Assembly (NCBI GenBank): GCA_902769705.1
Contig: CACXPX010000019.1
Location: 1 to 64,000, forward strand
Source: an uncultured Prevotellaceae bacterium
Lineage (GTDB): Bacteria > Bacteroidota > Bacteroidia > Bacteroidales > Bacteroidaceae
Reading direction: 5' to 3'
DNA length: 64,000 bases
The translations under genes were made by a program, and so were the position numbers. A model generated the notes under the pieces. The model was not told the DNA's origin. It did no database searches and saw nothing but the letters and a program-made list of their open reading frames with translations. The first letter of the stretch is position 1; every line of letters starts with the position of its first letter. This document shows, piece after piece, positions 9,221 through 16,765 of this stretch.

Positions 9221-11344
9221 TTCTCCGAACCTCTCCACAAATGTGTCTTCCGAGATAATCTCAATGCCCAACTCTTGGGCTTTTTTGTTTTTGCCCGATG
9301 TTGACGTGATGTCGTTGTTGATGAGGAAACTGGTTGCACCGCTCACGCTTCCGCTCACACGCCCGCCTTGGCTCTCGATATAGGCTTTCAGCTCGTTGCG
9401 GTTCTTGTAGTGGTGCACGTCACCCGTGATGACGAACGTCAGTCCTTCGCATCGTTTCCCCATGGGTTGCACAGGTGTTTCCTTGAGCGTGATTTGCTCA
9501 AGCAACCGGTTGAGTGTTTGTTTGTTTTTCTCATCGCGGAACCAATTGACTATCAGCGTTGAACGCTCAGGGCCTATGCCGTCGATGTGGGCGAAATGCT
9601 CAACGTCTTCACATGTGGTGGCAGTCTCTACGAGTTCGTTGAAGGTGTAGGCGCCCAACAGCCGTTTGGCAACGTCGGCTCCGCACTTCGGAATGCTCAA
9701 AGCGATGAGCAACCGTTGGGTGTCGGCTTCGCGCGATTTGTCTATAGAACGCATAATGTTGGCTGCCGACTTCTCGCCAAATCCTTCGAGCAACGAGATA
9801 TCACGGATGTGTTGGCGCAACTGGTAGATGTCGGCAAAGTCGCCAATCCAACCCAAGTTGATGAATCGGGCGAGTGTCTGTTCGGAGATTCCATCAATGT
9901 CCATTCCTGCCTTCGACACGAATCGGGCGTATTTCTTCAGTTGTTTGGCGGGGCAAGCAGCGTTTGTGCAATGCAGGGTGCGTGTGCCGCTGGTGGCGCT
10001 TTCCACTATTTCCGTTGCCTCGTGGCAAACGGGGCATTGCTCGGGAATGTGCAACTGCCCAACGGTTTCAATCACCTTGATGACTTTAGGTATAATCTTG
10101 TTGGCTTTGATAATGCTCAGCCGTGTCCCTTTGTCGCCAATGCCCAACCGCTCGCATTCGCTGATGTTGCAGAGTGAGGCGCGTTTCACGGTGGTTCCTT
10201 CGAGTTCCACAGGTCGGAAAATGGCCACAGGCGAGATGGTAGAGGCGGCACACGACCATTCAATCTCTTCCAGTTCGGTCTCGGCGGCTTCATCTTGCCA
10301 TTTGAAGGCAAGGCCGGCGCGGGTTGCGTGATGCCCTGTGACGCTTCCCGTCTGTGCATAAGCTGTATCGTCGTAGGTCACCACAAGGCCGTCGACAGGG
10401 TAGGGGAAGCGTGAAGGTTGTTGGTTGCTTTGTCCAGTCACTCGCTCGGTAAAACGGTCGATGGCGGCTTGAATATTCTCTGCGGTTGGTGTCTCCACCA
10501 GTTCTCGCTCTACGGTTTTGAATCCTTGCTCGTCTAGCCACGCCATTCGTTCGCCCCAGGAGACGGTTCCTTTCGCTCCCTCCTTGGGGGGAAGATCAAA
10601 TAGAGAAGGTTCCTCTGTCTCAGCAAACAAAGACATTTCTCTTTCGCCAGAGGTGTTCCCCCTCGCCTTCTGGAGAGGGGGGTAGGGGGTGAGGCTTTTC
10701 TCTTCTAAATACACCAACGTAAACGGAATCCATTGGAGGTTGCGGCGGCGCAGTTCATCAAGGTTGTCCTTTAGCGACAACGACCCTGATGCCAGGTTTC
10801 TCGGGTTGGCATAATCCTCGCCGCTCTCGATGAGGAAACGCTCGAAGTCGTCATAGGAGATGACGGCCTCACCGCGAATCACCGTATGCCCTTTCTCCTT
10901 GATGGTGGCGGGAATGCCGTTGATGGCGCTGGCCAAGTGCGTGATATTGGTGCCGATGTGGCCGTTGCCGCGCGTCACCACCTTCTGCAAGCGACCATCG
11001 TCGTAGGTCACCACAAGGGTCAATCCGTCGAGCTTCCACGAAATCCAAATCGGACGACCTTCAGCCCACTTCACCACATCGCCCACCAGTTTGGTCTTCG
11101 CCAACGAAAGCGCGGCAAACTCGTGAGCCTCTTTCTGCCCGGCAGTGTTGTCTTCCGACACGTTGTTGGTGGGCGAGTCGGGTAGCGTGGTGCCAGTCTC
11201 TGCCTCCAGACGCTTCAGTTCGTCGAAACGCGCGTCCCACTCGTAGTCGGTCATCAGTTCCTGGCGACCGTTATAATATGCGTCTGATGCGCGGTTGAGT
11301 TCTTCAACCAGCTCTTGCATCCTTCTCAGTTGTTCTTCCATCAT
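9218..11344 (-). CDS. ligA: NAD-dependent DNA ligase, divergent LigA lineage with repeat-derived insertion
   Basis: The 708-residue protein has the whole LigA layout: an Ia-like N-terminus, a nucleotidyltransferase domain with catalytic Lys104 in SWKLDG, an OB fold, a four-cysteine zinc finger (CPVC...CTNAAC), helix-hairpin-helix repeats (DGISEQTL, GFGEKSAANI) and a C-terminal BRCT domain. It differs from the common LigA: RGNG replaces RGDG, and the style (HEFAALSLAKTK, GHIGTNITH) resembles the second NAD ligase lineage seen in some Firmicutes. Residues about 215-262 form an extra segment (PYPPLQKARGNTSGE...) encoded by a G/C-rich repeat. It may be an accessory ligase, with a canonical ligA elsewhere. 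The start is next to a promoter box at 11362-11369. Confidence 0.88.
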   Translation of the reverse strand: MMEEQLRRMQELVEELNRASDAYYNGRQELMTDYEWDARFDELKRLEAETGTTLPDSPTNNVSEDNTAGQKEAHEFAALSLAKTKLVGDVVKWAEGRPIWISWKLDGLTLVVTYDDGRLQKVVTRGNGHIGTNITHLASAINGIPATIKEKGHTVIRGEAVISYDDFERFLIESGEDYANPRNLASGSLSLKDNLDELRRRNLQWIPFTLVYLEEKSLTPYPPLQKARGNTSGEREMSLFAETEEPSLFDLPPKEGAKGTVSWGERMAWLDEQGFKTVERELVETPTAENIQAAIDRFTERVTGQSNQQPSRFPYPVDGLVVTYDDTAYAQTGSVTGHHATRAGLAFKWQDEAAETELEEIEWSCAASTISPVAIFRPVELEGTTVKRASLCNISECERLGIGDKGTRLSIIKANKIIPKVIKVIETVGQLHIPEQCPVCHEATEIVESATSGTRTLHCTNAACPAKQLKKYARFVSKAGMDIDGISEQTLARFINLGWIGDFADIYQLRQHIRDISLLEGFGEKSAANIMRSIDKSREADTQRLLIALSIPKCGADVAKRLLGAYTFNELVETATTCEDVEHFAHIDGIGPERSTLIVNWFRDEKNKQTLNRLLEQITLKETPVQPMGKRCEGLTFVITGDVHHYKNRNELKAYIESQGGRVSGSVSGATSFLINNDITSTSGKNKKAQELGIEIISEDTFVERFGE
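10555..10700. repeat. Repeat-like insertion inside ligA
   Basis: The segment contains facing G- and C-rich tracts (CCCTCCTTGGGGGGAAG near 10578 and CCCCCTCGCCTTCTGGAGAGG near 10660, then GGGGGGTAGGGGG) of the type that recurs between genes at 12725-12766 and 54125-54150 and inside the S9 peptidase gene at 28198-28235. It stays in frame in ligA and accounts for its unusual length. Confidence 0.6.
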
Positions 11345-11361
11345 GCTTGTTTTTCGGTATG

Positions 11362-11369
11362 CAAATATA
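11362..11369 (-). promoter_or_regulatory. -7 promoter box of ligA
   Basis: On the minus strand this reads TATATTTG and lies 18 nt before the ligA start codon, giving a very short leader. Confidence 0.55.
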
Positions 11370-11407
11370 TCGATTTTATTTCAAACGTCCAACTTTTTGA
11401 AATGTGT

Positions 11408-11439
11408 TTTGTCGTTTTCGAGCAAAAATAGTATCTTTG
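11408..11439 (+). promoter_or_regulatory. Promoter of the B3/B4-domain gene
   Basis: TTTG (11408-11411), a 20-bp spacer and TATCTTTG (11432-11439). The ATG at 11448 comes 9 nt after the -7 box, so the transcript would be leaderless or nearly so. This promoter also decides the start codon, because a longer in-frame reading crosses it. Confidence 0.7.
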
Positions 11440-11447
11440 CACCCAGT

Positions 11448-12113
11448 ATGAAAGTGATTGTGTCAAACGAGATTGAGCAGGTGTGCCCAGGCTTTGTGGG
11501 CGCTTGCGTGGAGGCCGACGTGGTGAACACACCGTTCTCCTCTGGATTGTGGCAGGAAATCAAGGCTCTTGGTGAGCAATACAAGGCCGAGCTGACCACC
11601 GAGTCGTTGAAACTGATGTCGGGCATTGCCGCCACTCGCCGAGTTTACAAGGCTTGTGGCAAAGACCCTTCGCGCTATCGGCCAGCCTCAGAGGCGCTCA
11701 TCCGACGTATGTTGCAAGGCAAGGAACTCTATCAGATTGACACTCTCGTCGACCTCATCAACCTCGCCAGCATTCGTTTCGGCTATTCCATTGGCGGATT
11801 CGATGCCGCTAAGTTCGTGGGCGACACGCTCACGTTGGGAGTGGGACGCGCTGGAGAACCTTACGAGGGAATTGGTCGAGGCATGATTAACATCGAGGGC
11901 CTTCCCGTCTATCGTGATGAGATTGGTGGAGTGGGCACTCCTACGAGCGACAACGAACGCACGAAAATCACCCTCGAAACCACTCGCATGGCTGTGCTCA
12001 TCAACGGATACGATGGCGATGAGGCCCGTGTGCGTCAGAATGCTGAGTTCATTCTTGACCTCGTAGCGAAGTATTGTCAGGCGCAAAACGGCCGGTATTT
12101 TGTTTATAGATGA
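11448..12113 (+). CDS. B3/B4 domain protein (PheT-like tRNA-binding fold)
   Basis: The 221-residue protein matches the free-standing B3/B4 domain family, which shares its fold with the editing region of the phenylalanyl-tRNA synthetase beta chain. Family features are ATRRVYKACGKDPSRYRPA, LVDLINLASIRFGYSIGGFD and INIEGLPVYRDEIGG. Such proteins are cytoplasmic and are suspected of hydrolysing mischarged aminoacyl-tRNA, but this is not proven for this form. It is divergent from ligA and monocistronic. The start is fixed by the promoter at 11408-11439. Confidence 0.85.
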   Translation: MKVIVSNEIEQVCPGFVGACVEADVVNTPFSSGLWQEIKALGEQYKAELTTESLKLMSGIAATRRVYKACGKDPSRYRPASEALIRRMLQGKELYQIDTLVDLINLASIRFGYSIGGFDAAKFVGDTLTLGVGRAGEPYEGIGRGMINIEGLPVYRDEIGGVGTPTSDNERTKITLETTRMAVLINGYDGDEARVRQNAEFILDLVAKYCQAQNGRYFVYR

Positions 12114-12269
12114 GTTTTCGAGTTCAAATGATGCTCTTAAACGTATAGTTTACTTCATCAATTTTTTCTATAGAAAGCCCGTTTATTTTTGTCATTTTCT
12201 TTTACGAATTCATGTCAACTCTTTCACTTGTTTTAGAGTGAAACGAACCCTCGTTTTGCCTCTGCAATC

Positions 12270-12445
12270 CTCATTTTCATCCGTTCCTTTTGTCACACCT
12301 ATCATCTGACACCGTCAGGTGTTATGTGTAAGGCCCTCAGGTGATACATGTGAGCCCCTTAGATGTTATGTGTGACACCCTCAAACCATAGCTCTGCCAA
12401 CCACTTTTCATCGCTTTTCGCCCTTCAAAGCATAACTCTGTTTGG
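12270..12445. repeat. 22-bp phased dyad repeat array E (up to 8 units)
   Basis: Units begin at 12270, 12292, 12314, 12336, 12358, 12380, 12402 and 12424, all in strict 22-bp register. The best are 12314 (GTCAGGTGTTATGTGTAAG), 12336 (CTCAGGTGATACATGTGAG), 12358 (CTTAGATGTTATGTGTGAC) and 12380 (CTCAAACCATAGCTCTGCC). The outer units, 12270 and 12402, are weak. Sequence between the ends differs from the other arrays, but the period and end motifs hold. Confidence 0.75.
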
Positions 12446-12596
12446 CCAACAATTTGCAAGAAAAATGAAAAGTGCTGATTTCCAACGACTTACAAAAATC
12501 GCATTTTTTCGCGTTTTTTCGGCCAATAACCTTGTTTGTTTCAAAAAACGCCTGTTTTTTAGGGCTAAAATTATGAATTATTTTGACAATATTTGA

Positions 12597-12676
12597 TAGC
12601 TCTTTAGTTTGTTAGTTGGTAAGTTTATTAGTTCTTTAGTTCTATAGTTCTATAGTTCTTTAGTGTCTTTAGTGTC
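12597..12676. repeat. 10-bp tandem repeat (TTAGTTCTAT type)
   Basis: The stretch is built of variants of AGTTCTATAG, AGTTCTTTAG and AGTGTCTTT in tandem with a period near 10 bp. It is noncoding and lies downstream of array E. Confidence 0.7.
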
Positions 12677-12724
12677 TTGCTTCCTCCCTCTTGGGGACGG
12701 TTTTTCATCCACCATCACCCAACA

Positions 12725-12766
12725 GTCTCCTCCCCTACGGGGGGAGGGTTGGGCGGGGGCTGCACG
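12725..12766. repeat. GC-rich palindromic repeat
   Basis: CTCCCCTACGGGGGGAGG followed by a G-rich tail forms a short hairpin. The same type of sequence appears inside ligA and the S9 peptidase gene and between nth and the DUF2461 gene, so it looks like a dispersed element. Confidence 0.6.
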
Positions 12767-12851
12767 TATATAATAATGTGAAAAACACTTAAATTATGCC
12801 TTGAAAAATCATTTTTGTGGACAAAAACCATTCTCTTAAATTATTTTTTAC

Positions 12852-12859
12852 TACTTTTG
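12852..12859 (+). promoter_or_regulatory. -7 promoter box of the first giant secreted protein
   Basis: TACTTTTG matches TAnnTTTG and lies about 70 bp before the ATG at 12928. No clear -33 element is seen. The leader ends in an AT-rich stretch with ATTATTAACTAAA that is repeated before the paralogue at 16766. Confidence 0.5.
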
Positions 12860-12927
12860 CCTCGATATACATATCTACTGCTAACAATGAATATTCAAAA
12901 AATAATTATTAACTAAATTTATTTTAC

Positions 12928-15900
12928 ATGAAACATTTAAAACTTTTCTTGGCGTTACTTGCCCTTGTTGGGGTGAATCTAACGGCTAATGCGCAGAAGG
13001 ATGTCACGGCAAAGTACTTGACGAACGCAGACTTCTCACAAGGTACTCCAATCACTGTAGGTGTGTGTACCTATCAAAAAGATGCAGCAGGTAACAATAC
13101 TCAATACAGCCAGTTAGTTGCTGTTAAGGACTGGGACATTCCTGCTAATGGAGATGCTCGTGCTGGAGGTCTCGTTGCTTTTGGATCTGGCGTATGGATT
13201 GGTGGTCCAGGTTACACAGCCCCTGCTACAAACTCAGATGGCGATACCGAAGGAAATATTCTTGGCGTCGTTGCAGTATGGAGTGGAACCGCCCAATATA
13301 CTCAAGATGTCACACTTCCCGCAGGTACTTACACATTGGTTCTTGCTGTTTACAACTCTGTCGGAGGAACCACTGCATTTACTAAGAATCTCATAGGTTT
13401 TATAGAAGATGGCGGTACTGAGCATCTTGCTACAACCACCGTATATTCTGTCAATACGTGGAAATATGAATTTGTTACTTTCACTCTTGATGCAGAAACA
13501 AGTGGAAAGTTCTCATTGGGTTACCAAGGCTCTGATGTAGGTTCTGCTAAGGCTCAACATCTTTTCCTTTCTGGCATCCAGCTCTTTGAAGGCGAAGTCG
13601 ATGCCGAAGCATATGAAGCTGCTAAAGAAGCTGCTCGCAATGAAAAAGAGCTTGAAGCCAACAAAGAGAAACTTGAGGGATCGTCTTTCTCAAATCCTTC
13701 TGCAGATCTGCTAATCAACGGAAGTTTCGATACTGCAGATTCTGGCTGGACACTTAATAATATGGGCTATCAGCAGAATGGAGAGCGTCCAACTCGATAT
13801 GTTGAGAAGTGGCAAGGATCCGCTCTTACAGGTTCAGGCTATGCTACTCAAACCATCAAGAACATGCCTGCCGGTGCCTACATTCTGAAGGGAACCGTTC
13901 ACACTAACCAAGCCGAAAATGGCGGAACCACCCTGAATGTCAACAACGAATCTCTTCTAGTTAGCGGAAGCTGGACTGAATATGAAATCACTTATAATCT
14001 TGAAGCAGATGGAGACCTGACTGTTGCATTCAATTGGGGCAATCTGAATTCAAACTGGATAGCCATCGACGATTTCTCACTTGTTTATGGTGGCCCTTAT
14101 GACCAATATATAGCCGACAAGGAAGCACTTGGCCACAAAAAAGCATGGGATGAAGCTCTTGCTGCAGCTCAGGATGCTGTTGCTAATACGGACTATGCAA
14201 ATGTTACTGGTGAGGAGTGTACAGCCCTGAATGCAGAGATTGCCAAGGACGAGCCCACCACTGCCGATGGTTATGACGCTGCAACTGAAGCTCTGAAAAC
14301 TGCAACTCGCGTCTTCACTGAAGCTAAGGATTTTTATGATGCCTTCGTTAAAGCCAAAGCAACGACGGTACCCGAACTTGCTTATGCTGCCGAAGCAAAG
14401 AAGACAGCTCTGACTGAGGCCATCGCTGCCGATGCTGCTACCAATGCTGCCGATGCAACTGCAAAAGCTAATGCCATTGTTAGCGGTCTCCGTGCCTACT
14501 ACGAGAGCCACGCTCTTGCCGAGGGTGTTGAGGGGGCTGTCAACATGACCGACAAGATTGCTAACGCAACTGATCCTACCAACAACGACGGTTGGACATG
14601 GACAGGCAACAAGAACAATCCCGCCAGCAACGAGCCTTGGACAGATGCCGATGGCACAAATACCCATTCTTACTTCGATGGCGGCAACTGGGGCTCCAAC
14701 TCCTGGACAACGACCATGAAGCAGACTGTCACTGTCCCTGCTGGTAAGTATCTGCTCACGGCTAAAGCTCGAGCTGCTTCAAATGTTACGTTTACCATGG
14801 CAGTTGGCGAAGCTTCTGTTGCTCTTCCCAACGTAGGTAACACAGGTAACGTCTTTGACCGTGGTTGGGGAGATGCTTCTGTTGAATTCGAGACAGACGG
14901 TTCTGGTGCCGAGATTGTTGTAACTGCTTCATCAAATACCATCCACGAGTGGTTCTCCATCTCTAACTTCCGCCTCGTTCAACTTGAGGCCATTGAGGTG
15001 CCCATGGCTGATGCCGCCGACTATGCAGAACTTGCTGCCGCCATTTCAGCTGCAGAAGCTAACACTCTTGGCTTCGATGCTGATGAGTATGCACCTTACA
15101 ACAATGTTGCAGCTCTCCAGGCTCTTGCTGTTGCCAAGGCTATCAATCCCGAGGCTGAGGATGGCAACACGAAGGAAGTCGTCCAGAATGCTACATCTGC
15201 TCTCACTGAAGCCGCTTGGACACCTAACACCGAGGAAGTAAACGCTGTTCACAATGGCATGTTCGCAACTGTTCAGGATGGAGCTAACTATCCTGAGGGT
15301 TGGAATCGCACCAATGCATGGGGACAGATGCAATCTAACATTGCTGGCGACTACGCTACTGCATACTACAACCAGCCTGGTTCGCTGAAGTATGGTGAGA
15401 ATGGTGTTTACACCATGCCGCTGAAAGAAAACACAGTCTATGTGCTTAACTTCGTTTACCGTGCACACGAGAACGGTTCTAATAATAAGGTAACGGTATC
15501 AGTCCTGAATGGAGAAGACGGAGTTAAAGATGTTGTTTGCCCAGGAAATGGATCTACATCAGAATGGAAGACTGGCTCAGTTGTCTTCACTACTGGTGCT
15601 GCAGGCAACTATGTGCTGACACTTGCTAACGATGGTAACACTTGGATGACTAATGTTTCCATCTTCAGAGCTCAGTCTGTCGACATTACTGTGAAAGAAG
15701 GCTTTACTGCTACTACCTACAGCAATGCTGACTATGCACTTGACTTCTCGAACACTGAAGGTTTGACGGCAGCAATCATTACCGATGCTGAGGGCACAGA
15801 GGTTGAAGTTGATGATGCTCCTGCCGGAACAGGTCTGTATGTGAAGGCTGAGCCGGGAACTTATCAGGCTTATATCCTTGGTGCAAGCTATACCAATGTT

Positions 15901-16254
15901 TCTGATAATAAACTTGTTGGCACTGGCAGTGAGTCACCGTCTCTGACTTCTAACGAAAGCACAACGTATTATGTGTTTGGTCGCCAGGGCACGCCGAAGA
16001 AGGAAGCTTTCTATAAGGTTAAGACCGACAAAGCTACTAAAGTTTCGGCCAACAAGGCTTACCTGAAGATTGACGTTCCCGCTTCAGGTGCTAAGGATGC
16101 CATCTTCGTTGGCGGTGGTGAGACTAATGGCATCAACGCTATTGATGATGTTGACATGCAGAATGGCAATATTTACAATCTGCAGGGGCAGAAGGTGAAC
16201 CACGCCCAGAAGGGTGTCTACATCGTGAATGGAAAGAAGATTGTTTTAAAATAA
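12928..16254 (+). CDS. Large secreted multidomain protein, paralogue 1
   Basis: This 1108-residue protein has a signal peptide (residues 1-22, cleavage near ANA/QKD) and alternating modules: beta-sandwich, carbohydrate-binding-like domains at about 25-220, 255-395, 540-690 and 780-930 (NGSFDTADSGWTLNN, PAGAYILKG, NWIAIDDFSLVY), separated by Ala-rich helical linkers resembling FIVAR repeats (400-535, 695-770). It ends in NLQGQKV and KGVYIVNGKKIVLK, a tail found on many Prevotella secreted proteins that resembles type IX secretion sorting signals. No catalytic domain is recognised; an adhesin or glycan-binding role is inferred. The protein is about 1 kb-scale similar to the gene at 16766, so the two are a tandem duplication. 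Confidence 0.8.
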   Translation: MKHLKLFLALLALVGVNLTANAQKDVTAKYLTNADFSQGTPITVGVCTYQKDAAGNNTQYSQLVAVKDWDIPANGDARAGGLVAFGSGVWIGGPGYTAPATNSDGDTEGNILGVVAVWSGTAQYTQDVTLPAGTYTLVLAVYNSVGGTTAFTKNLIGFIEDGGTEHLATTTVYSVNTWKYEFVTFTLDAETSGKFSLGYQGSDVGSAKAQHLFLSGIQLFEGEVDAEAYEAAKEAARNEKELEANKEKLEGSSFSNPSADLLINGSFDTADSGWTLNNMGYQQNGERPTRYVEKWQGSALTGSGYATQTIKNMPAGAYILKGTVHTNQAENGGTTLNVNNESLLVSGSWTEYEITYNLEADGDLTVAFNWGNLNSNWIAIDDFSLVYGGPYDQYIADKEALGHKKAWDEALAAAQDAVANTDYANVTGEECTALNAEIAKDEPTTADGYDAATEALKTATRVFTEAKDFYDAFVKAKATTVPELAYAAEAKKTALTEAIAADAATNAADATAKANAIVSGLRAYYESHALAEGVEGAVNMTDKIANATDPTNNDGWTWTGNKNNPASNEPWTDADGTNTHSYFDGGNWGSNSWTTTMKQTVTVPAGKYLLTAKARAASNVTFTMAVGEASVALPNVGNTGNVFDRGWGDASVEFETDGSGAEIVVTASSNTIHEWFSISNFRLVQLEAIEVPMADAADYAELAAAISAAEANTLGFDADEYAPYNNVAALQALAVAKAINPEAEDGNTKEVVQNATSALTEAAWTPNTEEVNAVHNGMFATVQDGANYPEGWNRTNAWGQMQSNIAGDYATAYYNQPGSLKYGENGVYTMPLKENTVYVLNFVYRAHENGSNNKVTVSVLNGEDGVKDVVCPGNGSTSEWKTGSVVFTTGAAGNYVLTLANDGNTWMTNVSIFRAQSVDITVKEGFTATTYSNADYALDFSNTEGLTAAIITDAEGTEVEVDDAPAGTGLYVKAEPGTYQAYILGASYTNVSDNKLVGTGSESPSLTSNESTTYYVFGRQGTPKKEAFYKVKTDKATKVSANKAYLKIDVPASGAKDAIFVGGGETNGINAIDDVDMQNGNIYNLQGQKVNHAQKGVYIVNGKKIVLK

Positions 16255-16270
16255 AAAAGGAGTAACAAAT

Positions 16271-16462
16271 ATGAAAAAGGAATTGTATTTAAAACCTACG
16301 TTGAAGGTGCTTGCAGTTAAGGATGAGGAATTGATGGCTGCAGTGAGCATTTCTGACGAGGTAATCGATGATGAGACGTTCGAAGAGGGCGCCAAGCAAG
16401 GCTTTTCGTCAGACAATAGTTCGCTCCCGCGTACTAAGAACGTCTGGGACGAGGAGTTCTAA
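16271..16462 (+). CDS. Small 63-residue acidic peptide, Prevotella type
   Basis: The peptide begins MKKELYLKPTLKVLAVKDEE, continues LMAAVSISDEV and ends TKNVWDEEF. Short proteins with a K-x-KP-x-x-x-V start, an L(M/L)AAS-like middle and a W-(D/G)-E-E-(F/W) end recur in Prevotella genomes. It has no signal peptide, and its role is unknown. It starts 16 bp after the stop of the giant secreted protein gene and precedes a terminator, so it is probably co-transcribed with it. A ribosomal precursor peptide is a possible but untested interpretation; no modification enzyme is adjacent. Confidence 0.7.
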   Translation: MKKELYLKPTLKVLAVKDEELMAAVSISDEVIDDETFEEGAKQGFSSDNSSLPRTKNVWDEEF

Positions 16463-16765
16463 CATGAATTGACCTGGCATTCTCCAATGGTGAGGATACG
16501 CAGATAAAAATGGAATGGGGCAAATGGCTGTCAAGGCTGTTTGCCCCGTTTGTGTATCTGATGTTCCATGTTCTATTGAATAGTGGAACGCTATATTGAT
16601 AGAGTATGAGGCATATTTGCAAAAATTCATAAAAAAGGAGAGGCGAAAAGAAAATATCGGAGAAAAGTGTGTGTGGTTTCATTTTTTTTCAGTAATTTTA
16701 CACCGAATATATCTATGATAACTAAGAGAGAACGAATAATCATTATTAACTAAAACCTTATGTAT
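16463..16765. other. Intergenic region between the two secreted-protein units
   Basis: The region has a terminator at 16517-16552 and an AT-rich leader with TAATTTTA (16693-16700), which only partly matches a -7 box. The last 30 bp before 16766 (ATTATTAACTAAA...) resemble the leader of the paralogue at 12928, so the duplication included upstream sequence. I see nothing else. Confidence 0.5.
16517..16552 (+). terminator. Terminator after the 63-residue peptide gene
   Basis: GGGGCAAA (16517-16524) pairs with TTTGCCCC (16540-16547), followed by GTTTGTG. The T-run is weak. Confidence 0.6.

Larger units (their letters stand above)
12114..12927. other. 814-bp repeat-rich intergenic region
   Basis: The region holds a 22-bp phased array (12270-12445), a TTAGTTCTATAG-type tandem array (12597-12676), a GC-rich palindromic repeat (12725-12766) and a promoter box (12852-12859). 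An inverted repeat TTTCACT...AGTGAAA lies at about 12219-12242. The stretch 12446-12596 is AT-rich with poly-T tracts and shows no coding signal. Confidence 0.6.

Noticed and set aside
11295..11447. A 51-residue upstream extension of the B3/B4 protein
   Set aside because: It overlaps the divergent ligA start and both promoters, so the ATG at 11448 is the plausible start.
12363..12596. A 77-codon plus-strand frame downstream of array E
   Set aside because: It overlaps repeat units and poly-T tracts, and its composition is Phe/Ser-rich with no recognisable features.
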